Of a stretch of DNA of 40,547 bases, positions 7,877-15,657 are shown one piece after another. Made by a program: the position numbers and the translations under genes. Position 1 is the stretch's first letter; the number at the start of each line of letters is the position of its first letter. This stretch comes from JBAZTO01 sp041661865. GTDB taxonomy: Bacteria; Planctomycetota; Phycisphaerae; SM23-33. The notes under the pieces were generated by a model. That model was not told where the DNA came from, made no database searches, and worked only from the letters and a program-made list of their open reading frames with translations. The DNA is taken from positions 1 through 40,547 of the forward strand of contig JBAZTO010000039.1 in the NCBI GenBank assembly GCA_041661865.1, written 5' to 3'.

Positions 7877-8047
7877 GTGGACGACTTGGTCGCACAGTAT
7901 GCCGAAATGGACTGCGGGTCATTGATGCGACAGCTTTGCGCCTTGGATTGTGACTTCGTGTTGGATTTCACGGACGAGTTCCTGGCCAGCCTTGATATTG
8001 AGCATCTCCGTCACATCGTGCTGGCGGCGGCCCTTTGCGCCCGGTAG
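7877..8047 (+). pseudogene. Small coding-like stretch, gene remnant or tiny gene
   Basis: From about 7877 to the TAG at 8045-8047 one frame reads like real protein: VDDLVAQYAEMDCGSLMRQL, then ALDCDFVLDFTDEFLASL, ending EHLRHIVLAAALCAR. It is acidic, helical and unlike the arginine-rich noise of random frames here. Starts could be GTG 7877 or ATG 7907 (46 residues), but neither has a Shine-Dalgarno, so it may be the 3' end of a lost gene. I recognise no named family. Its frame is open back to 7835, overlapping the end of the PEP-CTERM gene. Confidence 0.45.
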
Positions 8048-8239
8048 CCAAGTCCCGCCGAAATGTCCGCCGAATTGTGACGTTCTCGTGAACGTCCCTC
8101 CTGATAGAATTAATCGAAGAATAATCAGAACGATTACTCTCTGCTTAACAAGCGATTGTGTTTGTCACCGCTGGGCCGGCCCGGAAAACAGCCGGAAAAG
8201 GCGGAATGGAATACCGACCGTACCGGTTAGAATCTCGCC
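8048..8239. other. sppA upstream region
   Basis: No gene seen. The stretch is AT-richer at 8100-8165 and contains a small hairpin near 8077-8095 (GACGTTC, TCGT, GAACGTC). TAGAAT at 8228-8233 lies six bases before the sppA ATG; a -35 match at normal spacing is poor. Confidence 0.4.
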
Positions 8240-9238
8240 ATGAACAAGCGAAACTGGATCGTCGCGGCGTCACTCCTGGCTTGTCTCGCCGGTTGCAGTT
8301 CCAATACCGGATACGTCATCAAACCCGTTCCGATGGACCAGACCCTGAAGGAATCGACCGTCAGCAGGGACCCCGGCCTGCTGGTGAGCCGCAAGATCGT
8401 CATCATCGATGTCGACGGCCTGATCATGAACGATCGCGGCGGCGGCCTGTGGGGGACGGGCGAAAACCCCGTGAGCCTGTTCGTCGAGAAGATCAAGAAG
8501 GCGGAGGCGGACCCTGCGGTCTGCGCCATCGTCCTGCGGATCAACTCGCCCGGCGGCGGAGTGACGGCCAGCGACATCATGTATGAGCACCTCAAGCGGG
8601 CCAAGACCGCTCGCAAGCTGCCTGTGGTGGCCGTCATCGAGGACGTGGGCGCCAGCGGCGCCTACTACCTGGCCTGCGGCAGCGACGCGATCCTGGCCCA
8701 TCCCACCAGCATCACCGGCTCTATCGGCGTGATCGTTCAGTTGATCAGCCTGGACGGGACATTGCATAAGCTCGGCATCGACACCAAGGCCATCACCTCC
8801 GGCCGCTTCAAGGACATGGCCAGCCCGTTCAAGAAACTTGACCCGGAGGATGAGGCACTGCTCCAGGGTGTCGTCAATTCCTACTATGAGCGATTCCTGA
8901 AAGTCGTCGAGGCGGGCCGGCCCAAGCTGTCGAAGGAAGCCGTGCGGCAACTGGCGGACGGGCGGGTCTACACGGGGGACCAGGCACTGGCTAACGGCCT
9001 GGTCGATTCGCTGGGTTATGTGGATGATGCCGTCTCACTGGCCAGGAAGCTCAGCGGCCAGAGCCGCGTCAACGTCGTAATCTATCACCGGCCCATCGGC
9101 TACAAGTCCAACATTTACAGCACGGCTCCCGACGGCCTGGCGGGCAGCAGCCTGGCCGGGCTGGGCATGCAGACTGTCCTGGAGATGGTCCAGCCGCAAT
9201 TCCTCTATCTTTGGACCGCCCAGACGCCTCGCAAGTGA
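8240..9238 (+). CDS. sppA: Signal peptide peptidase SppA (S49), lipoprotein
   Basis: A 332-residue serine protease of family S49, which degrades cleaved signal peptides in the membrane. The N-terminus is a lipoprotein signal with lipobox LLACLAGC, so the enzyme is probably lipid-anchored rather than held by a membrane helix. The core has INSPGG, the nucleophile serine in GASGAYYLACG (Ser139) and the general-base lysine in SGRFKDM (Lys191). The 52-residue separation equals that of the Ser147/Lys199 pair of Bacillus SppA. Length fits the short single-repeat form. No Shine-Dalgarno precedes ATG 8240 and a TAGAAT ends six bases before it, so a leaderless transcript is possible. Neighbours are unrelated. 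Confidence 0.93.
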   Translation: MNKRNWIVAASLLACLAGCSSNTGYVIKPVPMDQTLKESTVSRDPGLLVSRKIVIIDVDGLIMNDRGGGLWGTGENPVSLFVEKIKKAEADPAVCAIVLRINSPGGGVTASDIMYEHLKRAKTARKLPVVAVIEDVGASGAYYLACGSDAILAHPTSITGSIGVIVQLISLDGTLHKLGIDTKAITSGRFKDMASPFKKLDPEDEALLQGVVNSYYERFLKVVEAGRPKLSKEAVRQLADGRVYTGDQALANGLVDSLGYVDDAVSLARKLSGQSRVNVVIYHRPIGYKSNIYSTAPDGLAGSSLAGLGMQTVLEMVQPQFLYLWTAQTPRK

Positions 9239-9355
9239 TCGGGGCAACGGCCCCGGCCTGTCTGCAAGGCGTTCAAGAGCCCAATGACGGCGGTGGGCAG
9301 CCAGCGGGCGCCCGGGTATTGTGCACAAGCGCGATAGTTCATTTCTAATCTCACT

Positions 9356-9384
9356 TTCATTCTCGGGCGGGCGGGTTGTACAAT
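9356..9384 (+). promoter_or_regulatory. Candidate promoter for the DUF6785-SGNH operon
   Basis: TTCATT (9356-9361) and TACAAT (9379-9384) are 17 bp apart, 131 bases before the DUF6785 start. The -10 is good and the -35 weak. Confidence 0.45.
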
Positions 9385-9514
9385 GCCGGCGAATTATGGC
9401 GCAAACCACGATTGACTCATGCGTCAGGTTGGCGTCATCCGGGATTCGGACAGGCGGCAGAGATATGGGAATCACAATGCCCGATTTGCGAAATAACGGC
9501 CGGCAGGAGGCGCG

Positions 9515-11530
9515 GTGACCGTTCGCGCTATTCTTCTGGGTTTGATTGGCGCCTTGTTCATAGGCGCCATCGGGTACTTGTGCCCGTTTTTCAACCTGCC
9601 GCCTCTGACGCGGGGCCATTTGCCCATCATGATCTTTGCGATGCTGTTTGTCGTGATGTGCGCGGTCAATCCTCTGCTGACCCTCGCCCATCGCCGGTGG
9701 CGATTGCTTTCCATTGAGATTGCCTTGGCCATGGCCATGATGCTTGTCGCCTGCAATATTCCCTCCAGCGGCCTGATGAGGCATTTTTCGTCTCTTCTGG
9801 TCATGCCGGGCCATCTCAACGCAACCAATCCCGGCTGGCGGAAGAACGCCGTCCTGTCCTACGCGCCGCCGTCGGCCCTGGTGGCCGGGGGGCGGAATGA
9901 TGCCCGGGCCACCGACGGCTACCTCACGGGGCTGGGCGACAGCGAGCATAGCATCGCCCTGGACCAGGTTCCGTGGGATCTGTGGCTGGCCCCCCTGGCT
10001 ACGTGGCTCCCGCTGGTATTGCTCTGCGCGCTGGCGGTCATCTGCCTGAGCGTCGTGGTTCACCCGCAATGGGCTGACCGCGAGAAACTGCGGTATCCGA
10101 TCGCCGAGCTTTCCACGCTGCTGATGGCCCAGGAAGACGGTTCGCTGATAGGGCCGCTCTTTCGGAACAAACTCTTCTGGGTCGGGGCGATAACGGTCCT
10201 TGCGATCCGCCTCTGCAACCTGCTCTACCTGTGGTTTCCCGAACATTTCATGGAAATCCCGCTCGAACTGGACTTCACTCCCCTTGGGTGGCGGTATCCG
10301 TATCTACAGGGGATGCCGGATGCGAGCTTTCTTCTCCGTCCCTTGATTATTCCTACGGCGATTGGGTTCACTTTCTTCCTGGCCCTGGACATCAGCTTCA
10401 GCATGGCCCTCACGGGGGTTCTCACGCCGTTGATTCTCTGGGCCATGGTGGGCGCCGATTTCGATATCTCGGGCACTTTTATGGGCGGCGGCCTGCGGGA
10501 GTGGCAGGGATTTGGCAGCTTCCTGGGTTACGCCCTGATACTGATCTACATCGGCCGGCGTTACTACTGGGATACCCTGGTCCAGGCCGTCACGGGGATT
10601 CCTCGCAGCGACGTGACGCCGGCGGGCCTGTGGGCCTGTCGCGGACTGATCCTGGTCTTGGGAGGAATGGTCCTGCTGCTGACAAGGCTTGGCCTGGATT
10701 GGCCGCTGGCGATCCTGGTGGTCGGGTTGACGATGCTTCTGTTCCTGGTCCTGGCCCGCATTAATGCCGAATGCGGCGTGTTCTTCTTCAAGCCTAGCTG
10801 GGCCGTGCCCGGGGTGCTCGTCGGCCTGTTCGGCAGCGAAACACTGGGGCCGGGCATGATCCTGATCATCGGGATGGTCTACATTGTTCTCTCGTCCGAC
10901 CCGTTTGAGGCGCTTATTCCCTATGTCACCAACGGCCTGCGGATCACAAGCTGGTTTGGCGGACGTCCCGGCCGGGTCGGCCTGAGCCTGGCGGCAACCT
11001 TCGCCATCACGCTGGCCGTCGCCATTCCCGTGGGCCTGTGGGCGGATTACAACTACGGAAAGGGTGTGCCCGAGGAGCGCGTCAGTGAGCCGTTCAACGC
11101 CACCGACCGCGTCGTCACGCAATTGTCGCTGGTGGGACAGTTGAACGAGGTCGTGAACTGGACGAGCGTCGATCGCCTGGCTCACATGCGCCCCAGCCAC
11201 GAGTTCCTCGTCGCGGCGGGCGTTGGTTTCGTTCTGATTCTGATCATCGCGCGCATGAGGCTGCGGTATGCCTGGTGGCCTATTCACCCCATCATCCTGC
11301 TGGGCCTGGGAACCTGGAGCATGGAAAAATTCGGGTTCTCGTTCTTCCTGGGATGGCTGGGCAAACTGGTGGTGATGAAGATCGGCGGTCCCAAGAGCTA
11401 TTACAATGCGCGATACCTGATGGTCGGGGTCATCGCCGGAGATCTTCTCGGCGGCCTGCTGTACATGGCGACAAACTACGCCTACTGGCTGGTGACGGGC
11501 CTGCCGGGGAAAACGGCCATACTGTGGTAA
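9515..11530 (+). CDS. DUF6785 family polytopic membrane protein
   Basis: A 671-residue integral membrane protein with at least ten hydrophobic segments, recognisable as the DUF6785/DUF6784 type common in planctomycetes. Typical features are the N-terminal pair of helices, NPLLTLAHRRWRLLSIEIAL, then NIPSSGLMRHF, and a C-terminal block with WWPIHPIILLGLGTWSMEKF and KIGGPKSYYNARYLMVG. The overall layout recalls oligopeptide-transporter-like permeases, but no function is established. Start is GTG 9515 with a strong CAGGAGG six bases upstream. The SGNH hydrolase gene begins six bases after its stop, so the two are almost certainly co-transcribed and may act together at the envelope. Confidence 0.75.
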   Translation: MTVRAILLGLIGALFIGAIGYLCPFFNLPPLTRGHLPIMIFAMLFVVMCAVNPLLTLAHRRWRLLSIEIALAMAMMLVACNIPSSGLMRHFSSLLVMPGHLNATNPGWRKNAVLSYAPPSALVAGGRNDARATDGYLTGLGDSEHSIALDQVPWDLWLAPLATWLPLVLLCALAVICLSVVVHPQWADREKLRYPIAELSTLLMAQEDGSLIGPLFRNKLFWVGAITVLAIRLCNLLYLWFPEHFMEIPLELDFTPLGWRYPYLQGMPDASFLLRPLIIPTAIGFTFFLALDISFSMALTGVLTPLILWAMVGADFDISGTFMGGGLREWQGFGSFLGYALILIYIGRRYYWDTLVQAVTGIPRSDVTPAGLWACRGLILVLGGMVLLLTRLGLDWPLAILVVGLTMLLFLVLARINAECGVFFFKPSWAVPGVLVGLFGSETLGPGMILIIGMVYIVLSSDPFEALIPYVTNGLRITSWFGGRPGRVGLSLAATFAITLAVAIPVGLWADYNYGKGVPEERVSEPFNATDRVVTQLSLVGQLNEVVNWTSVDRLAHMRPSHEFLVAAGVGFVLILIIARMRLRYAWWPIHPIILLGLGTWSMEKFGFSFFLGWLGKLVVMKIGGPKSYYNARYLMVGVIAGDLLGGLLYMATNYAYWLVTGLPGKTAILW

Positions 11531-11536
11531 TGCTCT

Positions 11537-12928
11537 ATGAGACTCCATTTCACTCGAAAGACAGCTGCGTGGTTGATCCTGCTGGGCAATGCAGTGCTCT
11601 GGCTGTTCCCCAGCAACATCGTCAAGCAGATCGCCACCAATCGCGAGACGTTGCTGGGGTGGTACTCCGAGGAGAAGTTCTCGCTGCAATTGGTCCTGCT
11701 GCTGATCAGCCTGCCCATCGTGTACGTGTTGCGGGCCAGCGGTCGCGAGGCGCGGAAGCGGCTGTTCAGAGTGATGGCCATCCTGCTGGTCCTGCTGCCG
11801 GGACTGGCGGTCGTGGATGTCGTCGCACGGACGATCCGCAAACCGCGATACATGCAGCATGAAGGCTTCCGCAGTCGCCCGGCGAATGCGACATGGGAAC
11901 TGGTCTTCCAGGACGTCCCGGAAGTCAAGCGGAGCTTTCCCAACGCGCGGGCGGGCTATCCGCCGGTGCGGTGCAAGCTGAGCACCGACTCCCGCGGGTT
12001 CCGTAATCCCGTCGCGCTGGATCGCTGCGACATCCTGGCTGTTGGCGACTCGTTTACCGAAGGCTCGAAGGTCTCCGACGACCAGCCCTGGCCGGTGTTG
12101 CTGGGCCGCAAGAGCGGGCAGATGGTCTACAACGTCGGCATGTCCGGCAGCGATACCCAGGAGTATCTGCTGGCCTTCGAGAAGATCGGCCGGGCGCTGA
12201 AGCCTCGGCTGGTGTTCTGCATGATTTTTGAAGGCAATGATTTTCGCGGGACGAACATCAGCCAAAATCGCGGCCGGGCCAAACCTCCGCGAGGCTGGCG
12301 GGCGGTGGAGAAGTTCTTCAAGGAATCACCGCTGGTTCCGCCGATCCGGCAGGGGCTGGTTCGCCTGCTGGCCCCGATCAATGCCAATGGTCCCGTCTTT
12401 GGCGGAGATATCCTGTCGTGGCTGCCCATCGGCCTTGGCGATCCGAACACGAGATACTATGCGTTTGGCCCCAAGGACTTGCTGGATCTCTGCCAGAGTC
12501 ATGAAGGATTCGCCCAGTCGCGCGGTTGGAAAGATACGGCCGTGGCGATCAGCGAACTGTCCAAGGCCTGCCGGGCCGACGGCGCTCGCCTGGTGGTGGT
12601 CTTTACCCCGCTGAAGTCGCACGTCATTCTGCCGCTGGTAAAGGATTATCTGCCCGCTGACAAGGTTCGGGCGTTCGCCGCACTGGACGGCCGGAACCTG
12701 CAGCCGGCAGACGAATTCATGCGGAAACTCCTGGCCGGCCTGGAGGTCAGGGAATCGGTGCTCGCGGAGTTCTGCCGCCAGGAGGGCATCGATTTTGTCA
12801 CTACGACGCCGGAGCTTCGCGAGGGCATGGCCCAGGGGCGACAACTCTATTACACCTACGACCAGCACTGGACGCCCGAAGGCCACGAGGTGGTCGCCGA
12901 GAAGCTGTTTAAAACAGTGTGTAAATGA
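11537..12928 (+). CDS. Membrane-anchored SGNH/GDSL hydrolase, AlgX/AlgJ-like
   Basis: This 463-residue protein has about three N-terminal membrane helices (roughly residues 10-25, 50-70, 80-100), then a periplasmic SGNH domain. Block I is ILAVGDSFTEGS with nucleophile Ser172; block II is NVGMSGSDTQE; block III is IFEGNDF; the catalytic Asp-His element is YDQHWTPEGH near residues 441-450. SGNH enzymes of this layout add or remove acyl (often acetyl) groups on polysaccharides; the substrate is unknown. No Shine-Dalgarno precedes ATG 11537, so translation is probably coupled to DUF6785. The last 20 bp overlap the end of the opposing DUF5989 gene. Related SGNH proteins often accompany DUF5989/SxtJ/carbamoyltransferase genes. 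Confidence 0.82.
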   Translation: MRLHFTRKTAAWLILLGNAVLWLFPSNIVKQIATNRETLLGWYSEEKFSLQLVLLLISLPIVYVLRASGREARKRLFRVMAILLVLLPGLAVVDVVARTIRKPRYMQHEGFRSRPANATWELVFQDVPEVKRSFPNARAGYPPVRCKLSTDSRGFRNPVALDRCDILAVGDSFTEGSKVSDDQPWPVLLGRKSGQMVYNVGMSGSDTQEYLLAFEKIGRALKPRLVFCMIFEGNDFRGTNISQNRGRAKPPRGWRAVEKFFKESPLVPPIRQGLVRLLAPINANGPVFGGDILSWLPIGLGDPNTRYYAFGPKDLLDLCQSHEGFAQSRGWKDTAVAISELSKACRADGARLVVVFTPLKSHVILPLVKDYLPADKVRAFAALDGRNLQPADEFMRKLLAGLEVRESVLAEFCRQEGIDFVTTTPELREGMAQGRQLYYTYDQHWTPEGHEVVAEKLFKTVCK

Positions 12929-13124
12929 ACGGCGCCGTCACCGGGTTGCTGATCAGGAGGATGACCACGCCCATGAGCACCAGCATGGCGAGGATCGGGA
13001 TCATCCACCACTTCCGGTTGTGACGCAGGAAGTCGTAGAACTCGCGAAACAACCCCATGTCTTCCTGCTCGGCCTGGGCGGCGAACTGTTTTTCGGCGTC
13101 GGAACGGTTTTCCTGTTCAGTCAT
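12909..13124 (-). CDS. DUF5989 family small membrane protein
   Basis: A 71-residue protein with one membrane segment. The C-terminal two thirds are the recognisable DUF5989 pattern: FREFYDFLRHNRKWWMIPIL, a hydrophobic stretch, and the end PFIYTLF. The N-terminal 25 residues are charged and variable. The function is unknown; the family is nearly always found with SxtJ and carbamoyltransferase genes, as here (14 bp behind SxtJ). Start is ATG 13124, preceded by a weak purine-rich stretch. The 3' end overlaps the SGNH gene tail-to-tail, leaving no room for a terminator between the converging operons. Confidence 0.85.
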   Translation of the reverse strand: MTEQENRSDAEKQFAAQAEQEDMGLFREFYDFLRHNRKWWMIPILAMLVLMGVVILLISNPVTAPFIYTLF

Positions 13125-13138
13125 CGCTTGATCCCTGG

Positions 13139-13555
13139 TCAGAACTGGCGGAAATAGCGGCCGGCGTCCTTGTCGGCCTTGTGCGGCAACCAATAGCTTT
13201 CGGCGCCGGGGTCGAACCTGCGGCTCATCGGATCGCGCCCGGCCAGTCGCATGGCCAGGCCGATCGGCGTGATCACCAGGAAGTACACCACGGCCAGCGC
13301 CGCGTGCGAGACCAGCCAACCGATCGGAGCGCAGGCACGCATCCAGGTGACGTAAATCGGCTTTCTCGCACTGGGCAGGGCCAGGTATACCGCCATCAGC
13401 ATCGCCCCGGCGATCCAGATGCCCGTCGCGACCCGTGGCGCGTGGGCCCGCCAGTAGGCCACGGACCCGGCCACGATGAACAGCGTCGCCAGCGCGAAGG
13501 TGAAGGCCTTCAGCTCACGCCGCGACGGGTTGTGATTGATCTCGATCAGGGCCAT
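13139..13555 (-). CDS. SxtJ family membrane protein
   Basis: A 138-residue protein with about four hydrophobic segments. The family-typical end reads VYFLVITPIGLAMRLAGRDP, followed by a soluble tail with SRRFDPGAESYWLPH. SxtJ is named from the saxitoxin gene cluster, where it lies next to the carbamoyltransferase SxtI; its biochemical role is unproven. Here it is 13 bp behind the carbamoyltransferase and 14 bp ahead of DUF5989, an operon by spacing. The conserved pairing suggests it anchors or assists carbamoyl transfer at the membrane (inference). Confidence 0.85.
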   Translation of the reverse strand: MALIEINHNPSRRELKAFTFALATLFIVAGSVAYWRAHAPRVATGIWIAGAMLMAVYLALPSARKPIYVTWMRACAPIGWLVSHAALAVVYFLVITPIGLAMRLAGRDPMSRRFDPGAESYWLPHKADKDAGRYFRQF

Positions 13556-13568
13556 GGCTTATGCACCG

Positions 13569-15407
13569 TCAATCCAGTTGGAACTGGGCCAGGTAGTCTT
13601 TCGCGTTGTGCGCCTTGGCGTTGGGCTGCTGATCCTTCATCAGCACGAACTGTTCCAGCACCAGGACGTCCATGTTCGTCGCCATGAAGCAGCGGTAAGC
13701 GTGCTCCGGCGAGCAGACGATCGGCTCGCCGCGAATGTTGAAACTCGTGTTGATGATGACCGGGCATCCGGTCCGCCGCTCGAAGGCCTTGATAAGCCGA
13801 AAATAAAGCCCGTGGCGCTCGGCGTCCACGGTTTGCACGCGGGCGGAAAAGTCCACGTGCGTGACGGCCGGCACGACGGAGCGGTGGACCTTCAGCTTGT
13901 CCAGACCCGCGTGGAGTTGGGCCTGCTCGCCGGAGTCCAGCCGCTTGTCCTCGCGCACCGGGGCCACCAGCAGCATGTAAGGGCTCTGGCAGCCATCGGA
14001 CATCTGGAAGAACTCGCCGGCGCGCTCGGCCAGCACGCTGGGGGCGAAGGGGCGGAACGATTCGCGGAACTTGATCTTCAGGTTCATCACCGACTGCATG
14101 TTTCGGCTGCGGGCGTCGCCGAGAATGCTGCGCCCGCCCAGGGCTCGCGGGCCGAACTCCATCCGCCCGTTCAGCCAGCCGATGACCTTCTCGGAGGCCA
14201 TCTGCTCTGCCACGAAATCGCACAAAGCCTGCTCATCGTCAAAGCGGCGGTATTTTGCGCCGCATCCATCGAGGAACTGCTGGACTTCCGCGCCGCTGAA
14301 TCGCGGGCCCAGCAGCGAGCCGCGCTGGCTGTCCTGCCCGTTGACGGTGCGAGGTTTGCCGAGCAACTGATGCCAGATGAAAAGGGCCGTGCCCAGTGCG
14401 CCGCCGGCGTCGCCGGAGGCCGGCTGGATCCAGATGTTTTCGAAGGGCCCCTCGCGCAGGATGCGCCCGTTGCCCACGCAGTTCAGCGCCACGCCCCCGG
14501 CCAGGCAGAGGTTTTTCAGGCCCGTCAGTTTGTGGGCATGCCGGGCGCAGCGGAGCATGACCTCCTCGGTCACCACCTGGATCGAGGCGGCGATGTCCAT
14601 TTCTCGCTGGGTGACCTTGGACTCCGCCCGGCGCGGCGGACCGCCGAACAGGCGGTCGAACTTGCGCGAGGTCATCGTCTGGCCCTGGCAGTAATTGAAG
14701 TACGACATGTCCAGGCGGAACGAGCCGTCGTCCTTGAGGTCGATCAGCTTTTCGCGGATCAGGTCCGCATAGACCGGCTGGCCGTACGGCGCCAGGCCCA
14801 TGAGCTTGTACTCGCCGGAATTGACCCGGAAACCGGTGAAGTAGGTGAACGCCGAATACAGCAGGCCCAGCGAATGCGGGAAGTGCAGCTCCTGCGTCAG
14901 CGCGATGCGGTTGCCGCGTCCGACGCCCAGGCTGCTGGTGGCCCACTCCCCGACGCCGTCGAGGGTGAGGATGGCCGCCTCGTCAAACGGCGACGGAAAG
15001 AACGCGCTGGCCGCGTGCGACTCGTGGTGCCGCGTGAAAATGTAGCGTTTCCTGTAGGCGTTGTTCAGGCCGCGATTGAGCTGCCGCGGCAGGTGTAACT
15101 TCTGCCGCAGCCAGACCGGAATCGCCTGGGCGAAAGAGCGGAAACCCGCCGGCGCGAACGCGACATACGTCTCCAGAAGCCGCTCGAACTTCAGGAACGG
15201 TTTGTCATAGAAGCCGACGTAGTCCAGTTGCTCAGGTTTCAGGCCGGCCTCGGAAAGGCAGTACTCGATGGCGTGGACGGGAAACTCCGGGTCGTGTTTC
15301 TTGCGGGTGAAGCGTTCTTCCTGTGCGGCGGCGACGATCTCGCCGTCGACGACCAGGGCCGCCGCGGAGTCGTGATAGAACGCTGAAATGCCAAGGATCG
15401 CTGTCAC
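13569..15407 (-). CDS. Carbamoyltransferase, NodU/CmcH/TobZ family
   Basis: A 612-residue O-carbamoyltransferase. These enzymes use carbamoyl phosphate and ATP to make carbamoyl-adenylate and pass the carbamoyl group to a hydroxyl of a sugar or secondary metabolite. The N-terminal ASKHA-fold domain starts ILGISAFYHDSAAALVVDG, with AAAQEERFTRKKHD and the metal-binding HHESHAASAFFPSPF. Further on are LAGGVALNCVGNG and the C-terminal YrdC-like part with MEFGPRALGGRSIL, FRPFAPSVL and the closing FNIRGEPIVCSPEHAYRCF. Length matches the family. The start is GTG 15407 with a weak ribosome binding site. With SxtJ and DUF5989 behind it, this is the catalytic gene of the minus-strand operon; the acceptor is probably a glycan or glycolipid. 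Confidence 0.93.
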   Translation of the reverse strand: MTAILGISAFYHDSAAALVVDGEIVAAAQEERFTRKKHDPEFPVHAIEYCLSEAGLKPEQLDYVGFYDKPFLKFERLLETYVAFAPAGFRSFAQAIPVWLRQKLHLPRQLNRGLNNAYRKRYIFTRHHESHAASAFFPSPFDEAAILTLDGVGEWATSSLGVGRGNRIALTQELHFPHSLGLLYSAFTYFTGFRVNSGEYKLMGLAPYGQPVYADLIREKLIDLKDDGSFRLDMSYFNYCQGQTMTSRKFDRLFGGPPRRAESKVTQREMDIAASIQVVTEEVMLRCARHAHKLTGLKNLCLAGGVALNCVGNGRILREGPFENIWIQPASGDAGGALGTALFIWHQLLGKPRTVNGQDSQRGSLLGPRFSGAEVQQFLDGCGAKYRRFDDEQALCDFVAEQMASEKVIGWLNGRMEFGPRALGGRSILGDARSRNMQSVMNLKIKFRESFRPFAPSVLAERAGEFFQMSDGCQSPYMLLVAPVREDKRLDSGEQAQLHAGLDKLKVHRSVVPAVTHVDFSARVQTVDAERHGLYFRLIKAFERRTGCPVIINTSFNIRGEPIVCSPEHAYRCFMATNMDVLVLEQFVLMKDQQPNAKAHNAKDYLAQFQLD

Positions 15408-15502
15408 GTGGCCGTAGGATAGCTTGATGGGTTTGTTTCCGCAAGCTCTTGCATCCAGGCGGGAGCATTTCAGTTTCCGGGAAGCTCAGCAAAGGGCCTT
15501 TC

Positions 15503-15563
15503 GGTGGCACAGGCTTTCCAGCCTGTGCATCACCCAAGCACAGCCAAGAAAGGCTGTGCCACC
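15503..15563. repeat. Paired-hairpin palindromic element, subfamily A
   Basis: Hairpin 1 is GCACAGGC (15507-15514) with GCCTGTGC (15521-15528). Hairpin 2 is GCACAGCC (15538-15545) with GGCTGTGC (15552-15559). The ends GGTGGCAC (15503-15510) and GTGCCACC (15556-15563) can pair with each other instead. It lies between the divergent carbamoyltransferase gene and the aroB operon and has the same architecture as the elements near 20.2, 27.9 and 34.6 kb. Confidence 0.8.
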
Positions 15564-15619
15564 AGCCCGGCGTTCAGATTTTTCCAAGAACCGTGATGCA
15601 CCCGCAGGCGAAGGCTCTT

Positions 15620-15649
15620 TTGACACTCGCGGGGTTGGCACTCTACAAT
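15620..15649 (+). promoter_or_regulatory. Strong sigma-70-type promoter of the aroB operon
   Basis: TTGACA (15620-15625) and TACAAT (15644-15649) are 18 bp apart, a near-consensus promoter. The ATG of the first gene is at 15658, eight bases after the -10, so transcription should begin at or next to the A of the start codon, giving a leaderless mRNA. Confidence 0.8.
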
Positions 15650-15657
15650 AGTCTCCC

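Noticed and set aside
10304..12265. Long minus-strand open frame across the DUF6785 and SGNH genes
   Set aside because: Gln/His/Arg-rich composition, no motifs, and it spans two well-supported genes and their junction on the other strand.
13536..15098. Plus-strand open frame opposite the carbamoyltransferase
   Set aside because: Shadow of a strongly conserved gene; the product shows no recognisable domain.
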